From Thiomicrorhabdus sp. (GTDB taxonomy: Bacteria; Pseudomonadota; Gammaproteobacteria; Thiomicrospirales; Thiomicrospiraceae), in assembly GCF_963677875.1 (NCBI RefSeq), contig NZ_OY782567.1, positions 1-64,000 of the forward strand: a stretch of DNA of 64,000 bases. The letters are read 5' to 3'. This document shows, piece after piece, positions 53,304-62,191 of the stretch (its first letter is position 1; the number at the start of each line of letters is the position of its first letter). Both the position numbers and the translations under genes were made by a program. The notes beneath the pieces are model-generated. The model was not told the DNA's origin. It ran no database searches and worked only from the letters and a program-made list of their open reading frames with translations.

Positions 53304-53667
53304 GTACGCGTCTCATTGCTTATAGTTGCTTATGGAAGCTTGCTCTAAATTTCCTTGGTTTAGACGTCACGAAATGCCTTTTAACTTGTCGGATGATATC
53401 TGCCTTATCCGTAAATTATCCTAAGCCATAGAGTTGCCCATTAGTTTTGTTTAACTTGATTGATAGGCTGCGCTTATCGGAATAGGGTTTTCTGAAAAAA
53501 ATATCAGAGTTTTCTTATTTTGGGTTGCAAACATAATTTTTATAAATATAATACTGGAAAAGCAAATGATAATTCTTCTTATTACTATTTGTAAGTAGTT
53601 GTTTTTTCAAATGTGAGCGATATGTAATAGCTGAAATATTTGTTTTTGCCTGAGAGTGGATGCGGTG

Positions 53668-54030
53668 ATGACAAGGGAGCAATTCCTGAGGTTCCCCTTT
53701 TTTGTAAGGCCGCATCGACAGGTGTTTAAGTTGACAAGGGAGAGTGTCTTGAGTGAGGCGGTTGAAGTAGCGAATCGCTTGCTACAGGTTTATGCGGATT
53801 CACTTAAGCATGACGGTTTTGCGGACTTTAAGGTTGAGATAAAAATTCTCAAACGGGGACAAAAAGAGGTCATCGTTCATAGCGGAAAGCAGTATCGTTT
53901 TGTTTTGGATTTTCCGGAAGAACAGCAGTCAAGTAAGCTGTTTGAAGACTATCAGTTAGTCTCCAGCAAAGAGCTGGATCGATTAAAAAAAGGACAGGCC
54001 AAGTCCTTTACTTTGGCTCGTACGAGTTAA
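53668..54030 (+). CDS. uncharacterised protein, about 120 residues
   Basis: ATG 53668 or the in-frame GTG 53656. Mixed alpha/beta sequence (EAVEVANRLLQVYADSLKHD, KVEIKILKRGQKEVIVHSGK) with no motif or signal peptide. Even codon use and a mid-length domain-like pattern argue it is real. Function unknown; it precedes the pilin operon by about 600 bases. Confidence 0.55.
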   Translation: MTREQFLRFPFFVRPHRQVFKLTRESVLSEAVEVANRLLQVYADSLKHDGFADFKVEIKILKRGQKEVIVHSGKQYRFVLDFPEEQQSSKLFEDYQLVSSKELDRLKKGQAKSFTLARTS

Positions 54031-54218
54031 AGTTGAATATGGCATAGCGCATGGAATCGATGCGTAAAAATGAAACCATAGGTTTGATCATAAATTTTTG
54101 TAATGAATTTTTATGCTTTGTTATCAGACAGATTGGTGTACTACAGGCTCAGGTGATTTGTTTTTGTATCGCGAAAAGTTCGTGGAGAATTTTTGCTAAA
54201 ACGAATTATTTGTAATAA
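54031..54218. other. region before the pilin leader
   Basis: No gene seen. The pilin promoter should be here but no convincing sigma-70 or sigma-54 site is clear. Confidence 0.35.
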
Positions 54219-54557
54219 CCGTTATTCCTTATAACGGCCGGGTTCTTTAAAAATTGAGCTTTTTATTTTTTCGCTGCGGATTGTCGGCGAAAAAAGTGAA
54301 TTTGAATGCATGCTTCCGGACGAGAAATTTCAGGAGGCATGCTTCAAATTGCTTTGCAGGCCTGATAGACGGAGACGGCCTGCAAGGTGAAATCAATCGC
54401 CGCCTGATCAAAGGGTCTTATGTCTTATCCCTGCTGACCGGTTTTGAGCAGTGTTGCGCGTTTGGTTTGATTTACATCGCTCCTGTGGGTGGAGGTTGTT
54501 CTTATTGCGGCATAGCCGCGTTTTGTTATAGCTCAAGCGGTTACCCGCCTGAGTTTT
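54219..54557 (+). ncRNA. structured 5' leader of the pilin operon (or small RNA)
   Basis: Six hairpins in 340 bases: CCGTTAT / ATAACGG (54219-54237), TTTTTCGC / GCGAAAAA (54267-54294), GCATGCTTCC / GGAGGCATGC (54308-54342), TTGCAGGCC / GGCCTGCAA (54354-54385), GCGGC / GCCGC (54507-54519), and CTCAAGCGG / CCGCCTGAG (54532-54553) followed by TTTT. I do not recognise a known riboswitch. The last stem can act as a terminator in front of the pilin gene. Confidence 0.5.
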
Positions 54558-54627
54558 ACTATTTTAAGAGTTGAAGTAAAACCCTTTGCAAAGCTGCGGC
54601 AGAGCAAAGAAACACTAGGAGTTAAAT

Positions 54628-55617
54628 ATGTTAAGTCAAACTAAAATTCAAGAACTAATGTCTAAATTCGCCCAGGTGAATGTCAACCAAATCAAAGATA
54701 AGTCCTTGCGCGCCAAGGCGGTTAAGCTCAAGAAAAAACAAGCCGGTTTTACCCTGCTTGAACTGCTGGTAGTGGTTGCTATTTTGGCAGCGATTGCCGG
54801 TACGGCCACCATTGCCCTTAAAGATACTGATATGCGTGCTTCTGCTGCAGCCCACGTCGCTATGATGGACGAGCTGAACAAAGGTATTCGTACCTATCGT
54901 GTTATTAAGAAAAATGTTCTTCCTAGTCGTTTTGACTCGCTGCTGACGGAAACTGGTACTGATCCAGGTATGCTCGGATTTGATCCTGCTGTTGATGCGG
55001 TAATTGATACGGCTATTCCTGGTAATGTTGCCAATATCATGATCGATGGCGGTTTGGATGAGTTGATGTATATCGATGCCGACTATGATGATTCCTCTGC
55101 TAGTCTAATTTCTGATGGAGCTACTGCGCCTTGTAGTGCCGCTAATATTCAAGCAACGATTACATCGCGTGCCAATGCGGTAGTTGCCGGTAATATCTTT
55201 ATGACTCCTTCAGCCAATGGTTGTGGTGTGGCAGTACCTTTAACGGCAGACACTGCTTTTGCTGGTGTTTTATGGAACGGCGGAAGTGAACGTCTAACTG
55301 GTCAAGAAGATCCTGCGGGTGCTAATAGTGCTTACAATGCAGAAGGTAACTATGCTTATTTGATTACAGGTATCGGGCCTTCTTCAACTCTATTTGATGC
55401 TAATGAGTTGGGTGGTATGACAACGGTTCCAATTTATCGTCACGTTTCTGAAGCTGAGTATGGTCGCTTTATGGCGGTCTGGAATATCGGCACCTACGAT
55501 GATACGGGAGCTATTGTCGCCGGTGATCAGCTTGAGTTGGTTACGATTGTTGATGGTGCCTTGGATACCAAAGAAGAAGAGCTTGGTGAATGGGATGGTA
55601 CTCGTAACACCATCTAA
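54628..55617 (+). CDS. major prepilin-type protein, 329 residues
   Basis: Type IV pilin/pseudopilin: KKKQAG followed by FTLLELLVVVAILAAIAG (cleavage after Gly 40), with the conserved Glu at +5. The leader before cleavage is about 40 residues, much longer than usual. A large C-terminal domain (about 290 residues) has CSAAN and NGCG cysteines that may pair. Codon bias and its own leader and terminator suggest high expression, so it may be the main subunit. AGGAG precedes ATG 54628. Confidence 0.85.
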   Translation: MLSQTKIQELMSKFAQVNVNQIKDKSLRAKAVKLKKKQAGFTLLELLVVVAILAAIAGTATIALKDTDMRASAAAHVAMMDELNKGIRTYRVIKKNVLPSRFDSLLTETGTDPGMLGFDPAVDAVIDTAIPGNVANIMIDGGLDELMYIDADYDDSSASLISDGATAPCSAANIQATITSRANAVVAGNIFMTPSANGCGVAVPLTADTAFAGVLWNGGSERLTGQEDPAGANSAYNAEGNYAYLITGIGPSSTLFDANELGGMTTVPIYRHVSEAEYGRFMAVWNIGTYDDTGAIVAGDQLELVTIVDGALDTKEEELGEWDGTRNTI

Positions 55618-55642
55618 GCGCTTCGTTTAGTGTTGTGTCACT

Positions 55643-55671
55643 CGGAACCGTTTTCCTGTCAGCCGGTTCCG
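55643..55671 (+). terminator. hairpin after pilin 1
   Basis: CGGAACCG / CGGTTCCG stem without a T run; probably an mRNA-stabilising 3' structure in front of the next terminator. Confidence 0.5.
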
Positions 55672-55683
55672 GGTGGATGTGTT

Positions 55684-55717
55684 GGCGGATTCTCAGCCCA
55701 CTTGAATCCGCCCTTTT
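55684..55717 (+). terminator. intra-operon terminator after pilin 1
   Basis: Perfect 9-bp GGCGGATTC / GAATCCGCC then CTTTTTC. Expected to reduce expression of downstream genes compared with pilin 1. Confidence 0.75.
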
Positions 55718-55892
55718 TCCTGTAGAAAAGAGTTTTGCAAAGAGCGCGTAATCTTAGGAATCGCTGTTTTTGCAAAGCGCTGTTTGAGGAATGTTCATTC
55801 GGGTGATGCCCTTTGTATTTTGTGAAGTCCTGTCTTCAACGGCGGGAAATTTCGCATTTTTCTGGTGTTCTTGATGGGGAAAGGAGGGGGAA

Positions 55893-56672
55893 ATGAATGA
55901 TGACGTGCCCACAATGGCGGGATTTACTCTGCTTGAGCTGTTGGTGGTGGTGTCGATTCTGGCTTCAATCTCCTTTATTGCTGCAACCAACTTGCAGGGT
56001 GTGGATCGCGAAGTTGATTCGCAACTGGAGCGGGTTGAGCTTGCGGAAGTTGCAAAAGCTGTCAGGCAGTTCAGAGCCGATACCGGCTATTTTCCCAAAG
56101 AAGGGCCGTTTGATTATGAGGTGCATCCGGCGGCTAAGTTTGATTTAGCCCAGCTGCCTGTTTATGCGCCTTTATCTACCGCAGATAAGCAAGTCTGGTT
56201 TGATAATGCCGCCAATTTAAGCCAGCTGACCGGCATGGGAATTCAGTCTTATATGGAGACTTTAATGCCATGGACTTCAGCCGCGGCGCGGGGCTGGCGC
56301 GGCCCTTATCTGGATAGCAGTGGTGAAGGCTATGTGGATATCGGCAATATTGTCAGCGTTAGCGACAACCCTGTTAGCGGAGATCCGGTTGATGATGTCC
56401 CTGCGATCTTTATCGGCGGTGAAAAAAGGCCGCAGGGCGTTTATTTCCTCAGTCGGCGTATCCATCAACAGCATGTCGATTACCTAAGTGGTGAAGTGGG
56501 TGATCTGGAATGGGCTGGTCGGCCGGTTTTGATGTTTGTGGAGAAAAACAGTCGTTCGATTGCCGAGCGTGTGGTGTTGGTTGCAATGGGGGCAAATGGC
56601 GAATTTGACGGCTACACTGTCGATTGCGAGCCGAAGGTTGACGATCAGGTGATTTGTATTTACGCGGATTAA
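55893..56672 (+). CDS. second prepilin-type (pseudopilin) protein, 259 residues
   Basis: Short leader MNDDVPTMAG then FTLLELLVVVSILASISFIA (Glu +5). GspG/PulG-like segments follow: AVRQFRADTGYFPKEGPFDY and MPWTSAAARGWRGPYLDS; two cysteines near the end (VDCEPKVDDQVICIYAD). It is probably a minor pilin or the GspG-like part of the assembly. Confidence 0.85.
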   Translation: MNDDVPTMAGFTLLELLVVVSILASISFIAATNLQGVDREVDSQLERVELAEVAKAVRQFRADTGYFPKEGPFDYEVHPAAKFDLAQLPVYAPLSTADKQVWFDNAANLSQLTGMGIQSYMETLMPWTSAAARGWRGPYLDSSGEGYVDIGNIVSVSDNPVSGDPVDDVPAIFIGGEKRPQGVYFLSRRIHQQHVDYLSGEVGDLEWAGRPVLMFVEKNSRSIAERVVLVAMGANGEFDGYTVDCEPKVDDQVICIYAD

Positions 56673-56695
56673 GAATTTAAAAGGTGCGAATAAAA

Positions 56696-57247
56696 GTGAT
56701 TTTTATAAGAAAAACTGGGGCTGGGCACAAACAAATTAACTCGATTATTTTAGGAGTAATACTGGCAATGAGTGCTCTTTCAGCAAGCAGTCTGGCAATG
56801 GCGCAAGACATTTTATCCAAGGCGAAACAGGCACATGGTGATTTTGGCGACTATCGTTATATCGAAGATATGGCGGAGTTTGTAGAACAGAACAAACCGA
56901 TGAAAGAAGGAACCAAAGAAATTCAGGTCAATAAGCTGGTGGTGTTTGACGGCGTGATTAAAACCGCGCCGGAAGTGCAGCAGACCGGTTATCTGCAAAC
57001 GGCGCTGGCGGTTGCCAAAGTGGATCCGGTGCCGCAGGTTAAACACATGATGTTTGTTGAAGTAGCAGAAGATATGGTCATTCCGGTTTATGCCGCTAAA
57101 GAGGTGGTAAATGAATTCAATCAACTGGCAAAACGCTACGGAGTTGAATCTTTCCGCGGTAAAAATCTACGCTTTGCCGGTATTCATGTTTACAACTACT
57201 CGAAAGGCCCGGCAATGGTGATCGAGTCGATCGCCGCCGTTAAATAA
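56696..57247 (+). CDS. exported protein of the pilin operon, unknown
   Basis: About 183 residues from GTG 56696 (AAGGTG upstream; GTG 56684 possible). Signal peptide (INSIILGVILAMSALSASSLAMA), mature part has no prepilin motif and no known domain: KAKQAHGDFGDYRYIEDMAE, then QQTGYLQTALAVAKVDPVPQ. It lies between pseudopilin 2 and 3 and may be a periplasmic accessory of the pilus. Confidence 0.7.
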   Translation: MIFIRKTGAGHKQINSIILGVILAMSALSASSLAMAQDILSKAKQAHGDFGDYRYIEDMAEFVEQNKPMKEGTKEIQVNKLVVFDGVIKTAPEVQQTGYLQTALAVAKVDPVPQVKHMMFVEVAEDMVIPVYAAKEVVNEFNQLAKRYGVESFRGKNLRFAGIHVYNYSKGPAMVIESIAAVK

Positions 57248-57362
57248 CGGTGATCGGTTGCAGCAGCGGTGATGACTTGGCTATTGCTGATGGCTCTGGG
57301 CAATTGCAAGCGTTTTAAAAACGGCGTTTTGCGGGTAGTGACCTCTCAGGAATTTGCGAAAA

Positions 57363-58571
57363 ATGGATTTTAAACAGCGCAATCAGGCATCGTTTGCCCG
57401 TCGGCAGATTCGGGAAGATGGTTTTACGCTTCTTGAACTGTTGATGGTGGTGACGATTCTCTCTTCCACCGCCATGCTTGCCATGATGACTATGGAAACC
57501 CAAACTTCCCAGCACCGTATTATCGATACGGAAAACCGTCTGAAACTGCTGAAAAACGCCACTGTAAAAACCGTCTATATTAATCAATCTCCGGTTGATA
57601 CAGGGTATGTCGTTGATAACGGCCGCTTGCCACCATGCGTGGCTGGCCTGCTAACCGCGACTGATTGTGATGTTTCTACCGGTGGAACATCGTCAATGTT
57701 GACATATGGGTTTCAAGCGCCTGTGTTTGATCCAACACCTGATGCTATAAGTCGATTTAATAATAACTCCGGGGATGAAACTGAGTTTTTGGAAAGTGAT
57801 GAAAGGCTTTGGAAGGGGTTTCGATCAGTTTATCTAAATAGTGTTATCACGGACGATTTTCGTGATTCTTGGAGGGGAACAGGGGACTTGGATTCTTCAA
57901 GCAGTCATGCTTGTCCGGGGATAGCGAACTCAAATTTTGATGATGAAAGAAACTATGGATGGTGTAGGAAGTTAGATTCGAATCGTCTCACCTATATTGG
58001 ATTAGGAAGAGATGGTTTAACGAATTATGAGGCTGACTACGACGGTGATGGCGTGAGCCCTGATGCGAATAGTGACGGGATTGATGATGAAGATTTGATA
58101 GAGCCTCAACAAGATAAAGATATGGAGATATCTGTTGAGCCTAGTGAGTGGAGACGAGATTCCTCAGCAACCTTTCTGGTTAATCTCACAAATAACTCTG
58201 GTTCCGATATTGAAGTTTCTAATACTTCAACAGGATATGCCCTTGTTCTGCTGGAGTTTGTAAATGGTGAAGACCGAGGTTTCTGGCGACAAACGGAGCT
58301 TGCGGATAAGAGCTTGTCATCAGGAATAAACACCGTCGTCGTTAGTGGAGGTTCTATCGTTCTGACAGCGACTCTTGCTTCAGGTTTAGCAATAGGTGAA
58401 CACCTTTTATTTTTGGCAGCAAAAGACTCGGGTGGGCTTAGAAGAGTTGATGATGATTATCCTCGGCAGAATGGCTCGACTGATCGTCTGACCCATAAAT
58501 TCACCGTTTATTCAGGGATTGGAATCAAGGATGGCAGCTGTGGTGCAGATATTTGCTGGGAAATTAATTAA
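57363..58571 (+). CDS. third prepilin-type protein with calcium-binding-type repeat
   Basis: 402 residues from ATG 57363 (TTG 57354 possible). REDG then FTLLELLMVVTILSSTAM is the prepilin site (Glu +5). The central part has DYDGDGVSPDANSDGIDDED (about residues 223-246), the DxDxDG type of thrombospondin-3/EF-hand repeat, and later VNLTNNSGSDIEVSNTS. From about 57690 on the DNA is AT-rich with AGA/AGG/ATA codons, unlike the start of the same gene. The stop overlaps the next start by one base. Confidence 0.82.
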   Translation: MDFKQRNQASFARRQIREDGFTLLELLMVVTILSSTAMLAMMTMETQTSQHRIIDTENRLKLLKNATVKTVYINQSPVDTGYVVDNGRLPPCVAGLLTATDCDVSTGGTSSMLTYGFQAPVFDPTPDAISRFNNNSGDETEFLESDERLWKGFRSVYLNSVITDDFRDSWRGTGDLDSSSSHACPGIANSNFDDERNYGWCRKLDSNRLTYIGLGRDGLTNYEADYDGDGVSPDANSDGIDDEDLIEPQQDKDMEISVEPSEWRRDSSATFLVNLTNNSGSDIEVSNTSTGYALVLLEFVNGEDRGFWRQTELADKSLSSGINTVVVSGGSIVLTATLASGLAIGEHLLFLAAKDSGGLRRVDDDYPRQNGSTDRLTHKFTVYSGIGIKDGSCGADICWEIN

Positions 58572-60436
58572 TGAGTGATTCAAACGCTTCGGATCAAACC
58601 GGTTCAGGCTCCTCTTTTTTAAAGAGAGTTGATTTGTCCGTTTTAAAAGGACTGGGTGGGCTTTTGTCTGCCAAGGCTTTGGGGGAGCACCTGGTGTTCT
58701 GTTACGACGGATATGCGGTAAGCGGCGCTTTGGTTCGTTTACATGGAGGAAAGGCGGAGCTGCTGTGTGTGGCGATGTCGGTGCAGACCCGCGAACAGAA
58801 AGCGATTGAAGAAATTCTCGCGCAGTTCCGTGCGCAAAAGATCAAACGTTGGCCGAAAAGCGCCATTCTGGCAACGGCGGAAGTCGGTGCTACAAGCCTT
58901 GATCTGCCGGTGTCGGCAAGGACGTCCAGACAGCAGTTACAAAATCTGATCAGCTGGGAATTGGAGTCGAATGTGGCGGAAATCGCACAGCTGTGGTCGA
59001 TTGGTTCGCTTCTGGAGGGCTTTGGTTTTATTACCGCGGAGCAACGTCAAAACGCCGGCGTTGAGCTGGAATTGAGCCGTAGCCAAAATGCTTCGATGAT
59101 TCGTTTTGGCGAGATATGCATTCAGCTGGGGTACATTTCCCGCGATCAGCTAAATGAGGTGATGAAGGTTCAGGAACGCTTGTTGTCGATCGAGGGCCAG
59201 CTGGATTGCGCCTGGCAGGAACCGAAAGTGGATGAAGATGCGGAGAATCAGACAGAAAGCGATCTGTGGTTCGGCAGCGGAATTTATCGACATAACCGGC
59301 ATCTGTGGGTGGAAGCCTTTGCCCGGAATAGTTTGAAGCTGAAATCCATTGTGCCGCTGCATGGGTTGAGTTCCCTGTTCATCGAACAGAGTACTTTTGA
59401 AGACCATGAACAGATTGTTGCTGAAATTTTTAAAGAGCGGGTGGTTGTTTTACGTTTTGTCGGCCGGGTGACGGTATCGGTGAATCATTTACGGCTGGAT
59501 TGCAAAGATGACCAGCTGAATGTGGTGACAGCAGCGATTACCGAGCTGATGCGCCCGGAAACCGATGAAATTTGGTTGAACAGTGTGCATGCCGACGGCA
59601 AAGCGATGTGTGAAGCTCTGGAAAGGACGCTGGGTAAGGATGTGAAGTATGTCGGCGATGCGGTGAGCGTTACGCATTCGGGATCATCGGTTCCGCAGAC
59701 CTGGTTGTATCGTTATGCCGCTCTGGCGCAGCTGGAGGCGGGGCATAAACGCAATAATTTGCCCTTTATCGCAGCTCAGGATCCGCGTCCGCCACTGTGG
59801 AAAAACAAAAATGTCTGGCGCTATTCGATGCCGGTTCTGGCGGTGCTGGCGCTGGGCCTGAACGAAGGATACATGCAGTACCGACTGGCGGAAGAGTCGG
59901 CCAGTCTTGCCAAAATTGAAGCAAAGAAAGAAGAGCAGGTTCGATTGGCGCAACAGATCGGGCTGATGGTGGCCGAGACCAATAAAGAAAAGGAGAAGCT
60001 GCAGGAGATCACTACAGAGGTCGAAGCCATGCGGAAGCAGGTGTTGCAAATGAAAGCGCTTTCGGAGCGCAACCCGCTGTTGATGGAATTGCTGTTATCT
60101 CTTCAGGAAAGCATTAACGATTTTGTGGTTGTTGACCGCTTTGTCGAAAGTAATCAAAGCGAACGCACGAAGCAAAAGGGGTTTGAGCTGCAGGGCTGGG
60201 CGTTGAACGATAATGCTGCGCAGCTGTTCTCGCGCGAGTTGAATAAGCGGGTGGCAAAGCTGGGGTATGAAGTATTGCAAGTCAAAATCAATCGTTCGAT
60301 CGGTCGCTCCGGCATTCGCGGTTACGGTTTGAGTTTGTGGTTATTGCCGAAAAACAAGGCCGAAGCAAGGGCGGTGGAAAAACGCGCCGAGACTTCTGTG
60401 GCAAAGGGTGTGGATAGCCGGATGGCTCGGATATAA
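58571..60436 (+). CDS. PilM/PilN-like fusion (MshI/GspL type) with MshEN-like segment
   Basis: 621 residues. An actin-like PilM part (about 35-140 and 230-360) is interrupted near 144-201 by two MshEN-type motifs: GSLLEGFGFITAEQRQNAG and RFGEICIQLGYISRDQLNEV. A transmembrane helix (about 417-435, RYSMPVLAVLALGLNEGYM), a coiled coil (440-500) and a PilN-like periplasmic domain follow. It should be the inner-membrane platform of the pilus, and MshEN motifs elsewhere bind c-di-GMP. PilO-like protein gene follows after 14 bases. Confidence 0.8.
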   Translation: MSDSNASDQTGSGSSFLKRVDLSVLKGLGGLLSAKALGEHLVFCYDGYAVSGALVRLHGGKAELLCVAMSVQTREQKAIEEILAQFRAQKIKRWPKSAILATAEVGATSLDLPVSARTSRQQLQNLISWELESNVAEIAQLWSIGSLLEGFGFITAEQRQNAGVELELSRSQNASMIRFGEICIQLGYISRDQLNEVMKVQERLLSIEGQLDCAWQEPKVDEDAENQTESDLWFGSGIYRHNRHLWVEAFARNSLKLKSIVPLHGLSSLFIEQSTFEDHEQIVAEIFKERVVVLRFVGRVTVSVNHLRLDCKDDQLNVVTAAITELMRPETDEIWLNSVHADGKAMCEALERTLGKDVKYVGDAVSVTHSGSSVPQTWLYRYAALAQLEAGHKRNNLPFIAAQDPRPPLWKNKNVWRYSMPVLAVLALGLNEGYMQYRLAEESASLAKIEAKKEEQVRLAQQIGLMVAETNKEKEKLQEITTEVEAMRKQVLQMKALSERNPLLMELLLSLQESINDFVVVDRFVESNQSERTKQKGFELQGWALNDNAAQLFSRELNKRVAKLGYEVLQVKINRSIGRSGIRGYGLSLWLLPKNKAEARAVEKRAETSVAKGVDSRMARI

Positions 60437-60450
60437 GGACCAAATAGAGC

Positions 60451-61098
60451 ATGCAGTCGTGGAATCGCTTGGGAAGAAAGAAGCAAAACCAGATTTTGAT
60501 GCTGGTGACCTTTGGCGTGGTCGGAATGTACCTGTTGCTGTGGCATTGGGGGAATTATCAGGCGCTGACCCATACGGAAAGTATGGTGAGCCGCGCGGAA
60601 AACCGCTTGCAATTAAAGACCAAAGAAGTGCCAAAAATGCCGGAGTCTTCATTGTCTCTGGAAAAAAAGTACAAGGAGATGGAAGAAGTGAAGGCCGGGT
60701 TACAGGTCGAGTATCGGCAATTGAGTTCGGTGTTTATGCCGTTGAACGATATTCAGGTTTATCAGAATCTGCAGTTGGGGATCTCCGATCTGGCGGAGGT
60801 AAACCGGGTTCGAATTCAATCGGTTAGTGAAATCGGTAAGGCATCGATCAAACAGGCGCAGGCAGAGCGGGAGAAAGTGTATTTCGACACTTCTAATCAG
60901 TGGGGGCGACCGTTGCTGAAATATCAAATGAATACTCGTTACGGCGATCTGATGGCGTTTTTGCGAGAGCTGGATTCACTGACCTATCAGGTGTCGCCGG
61001 TCAATGTTCAAATTGAAGCGGAGTTGGCGGATGAAAACGCTGGTGGTGATCGTTCGGCACAGCAATATTTGAATGTCATGGTGGTGTTGGCTTTATGA
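60451..61098 (+). CDS. PilO/MshJ-like inner-membrane protein
   Basis: 215 residues. Cytosolic start (MQSWNRLGRKKQNQ), one helix (ILMLVTFGVVGMYLLLWHW), a coiled coil (ENRLQLKTKEVPKMPESSLS) and a ferredoxin-like periplasmic fold (LRELDSLTYQVSPVNVQIEA). Pairs with the PilN-like domain of the upstream protein. Overlaps the start of the PilT-like gene by four bases. Confidence 0.75.
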   Translation: MQSWNRLGRKKQNQILMLVTFGVVGMYLLLWHWGNYQALTHTESMVSRAENRLQLKTKEVPKMPESSLSLEKKYKEMEEVKAGLQVEYRQLSSVFMPLNDIQVYQNLQLGISDLAEVNRVRIQSVSEIGKASIKQAQAEREKVYFDTSNQWGRPLLKYQMNTRYGDLMAFLRELDSLTYQVSPVNVQIEAELADENAGGDRSAQQYLNVMVVLAL

Positions 61099-62177
61099 GC
61101 TGTGAAAGTGTTGGAGAGGTGTTTGAGCGTTTATTAACCGACTGCGTGCAAAATGGGGGTTCCGATCTTCATCTGACCGTGGATCGCCCGGTGGTGTTTC
61201 GAATCAGCGGTGAACTGAAAACCGTTGATGGCGTGTGTATTTCGAAAGACGATCTGCAAGCCATTGCCAGACATATTTTGTCCGACAGCCAGTGGCAACT
61301 GTATGAACAGGACGGGCAGGTGGATTTCGGTTATACCTCGGAACTCGGCTACCGTTTTCGCGCCAATTTGTACCGGTCGATGAATCAGCCATGTCTGGCG
61401 TTGCGTTATCTAAGTGATGATTTTCTCTCTTTTTCCGAACTTGGGCTGCCTGAATATGTTCAGGGACTGGCAAATTTGAAAGACGGCCTGGTTTTGGTAA
61501 CCGGTGCGACCGGAAGCGGAAAATCAACCACGCTGGCGGCACTGATCAATCATATCAACCGCACACAGAATCGCCACATTATCACGATTGAAGACCCGGT
61601 GGAATTTGTCTATCAGGCACAGAAGTCGATTATCCATCAACGTGAGTTGGTGACCGATGTGAGCAGCTTTGCCAGTGCGGTGCGGGCGTCTCTGCGAGAG
61701 GATCCTGACGTCATCCTGGTTGGAGAGTTGCGCGACCGTGAGACGGTTCAGGCAGCGATCAGTGCCGCCGAAACCGGACACCTGGTGTTTTCGACTTTGC
61801 ATACGAATGATGCCGTCGGCACAGTGGATCGGGTGGTTGGCTTTTTCCCCGGCGAGGAGCAGGGAATTGCACGCAGCCGTTTTGCAATGTGTCTGCGTAG
61901 TGTGATTTCACAAAAACTGATTCGTCTGGATCACCGAAATGGTCGTGCGGCGGCACTGGAAATTATGCATGTCAATAAGGCGGTCAGCAATCTGATTGCG
62001 ATGGATCGGAGCAAGCAGTTGTATTCGGTGATTGAAACCAGCCGGGCGGAAGGTATGCAGACAATGGATCAGGCGTTTGTCGAGCTGGTCAAACGTGGTG
62101 CGATCAGTCCGTACCGCGCCAGAGAGATGGCGAGTAATCCGCAGGCGGTGGATAAGTTGTTGCGCCTGTTTGCGTAG
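61095..62177 (+). CDS. PilT-like retraction ATPase
   Basis: 360 residues, usual PilT length. ASDLHLT-like start (NGGSDLHLTVDRP), Walker A GATGSGKSTTLAALI near residue 136, Asp box EDPVEFVY, Walker B LREDPDVILVGELRD, His box AAETGHLVFSTLHTNDA. In type IV pili it drives pilus depolymerisation. It begins with ATG overlapping the PilO-like stop. Confidence 0.88.
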   Translation: MSCESVGEVFERLLTDCVQNGGSDLHLTVDRPVVFRISGELKTVDGVCISKDDLQAIARHILSDSQWQLYEQDGQVDFGYTSELGYRFRANLYRSMNQPCLALRYLSDDFLSFSELGLPEYVQGLANLKDGLVLVTGATGSGKSTTLAALINHINRTQNRHIITIEDPVEFVYQAQKSIIHQRELVTDVSSFASAVRASLREDPDVILVGELRDRETVQAAISAAETGHLVFSTLHTNDAVGTVDRVVGFFPGEEQGIARSRFAMCLRSVISQKLIRLDHRNGRAAALEIMHVNKAVSNLIAMDRSKQLYSVIETSRAEGMQTMDQAFVELVKRGAISPYRAREMASNPQAVDKLLRLFA

Positions 62178-62191
62178 CACAAGGGTGAATT

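Noticed and set aside
54254..54574. 106-residue frame in the pilin leader
   Set aside because: Covers five hairpins and has no domain-like pattern; treated as non-coding leader.
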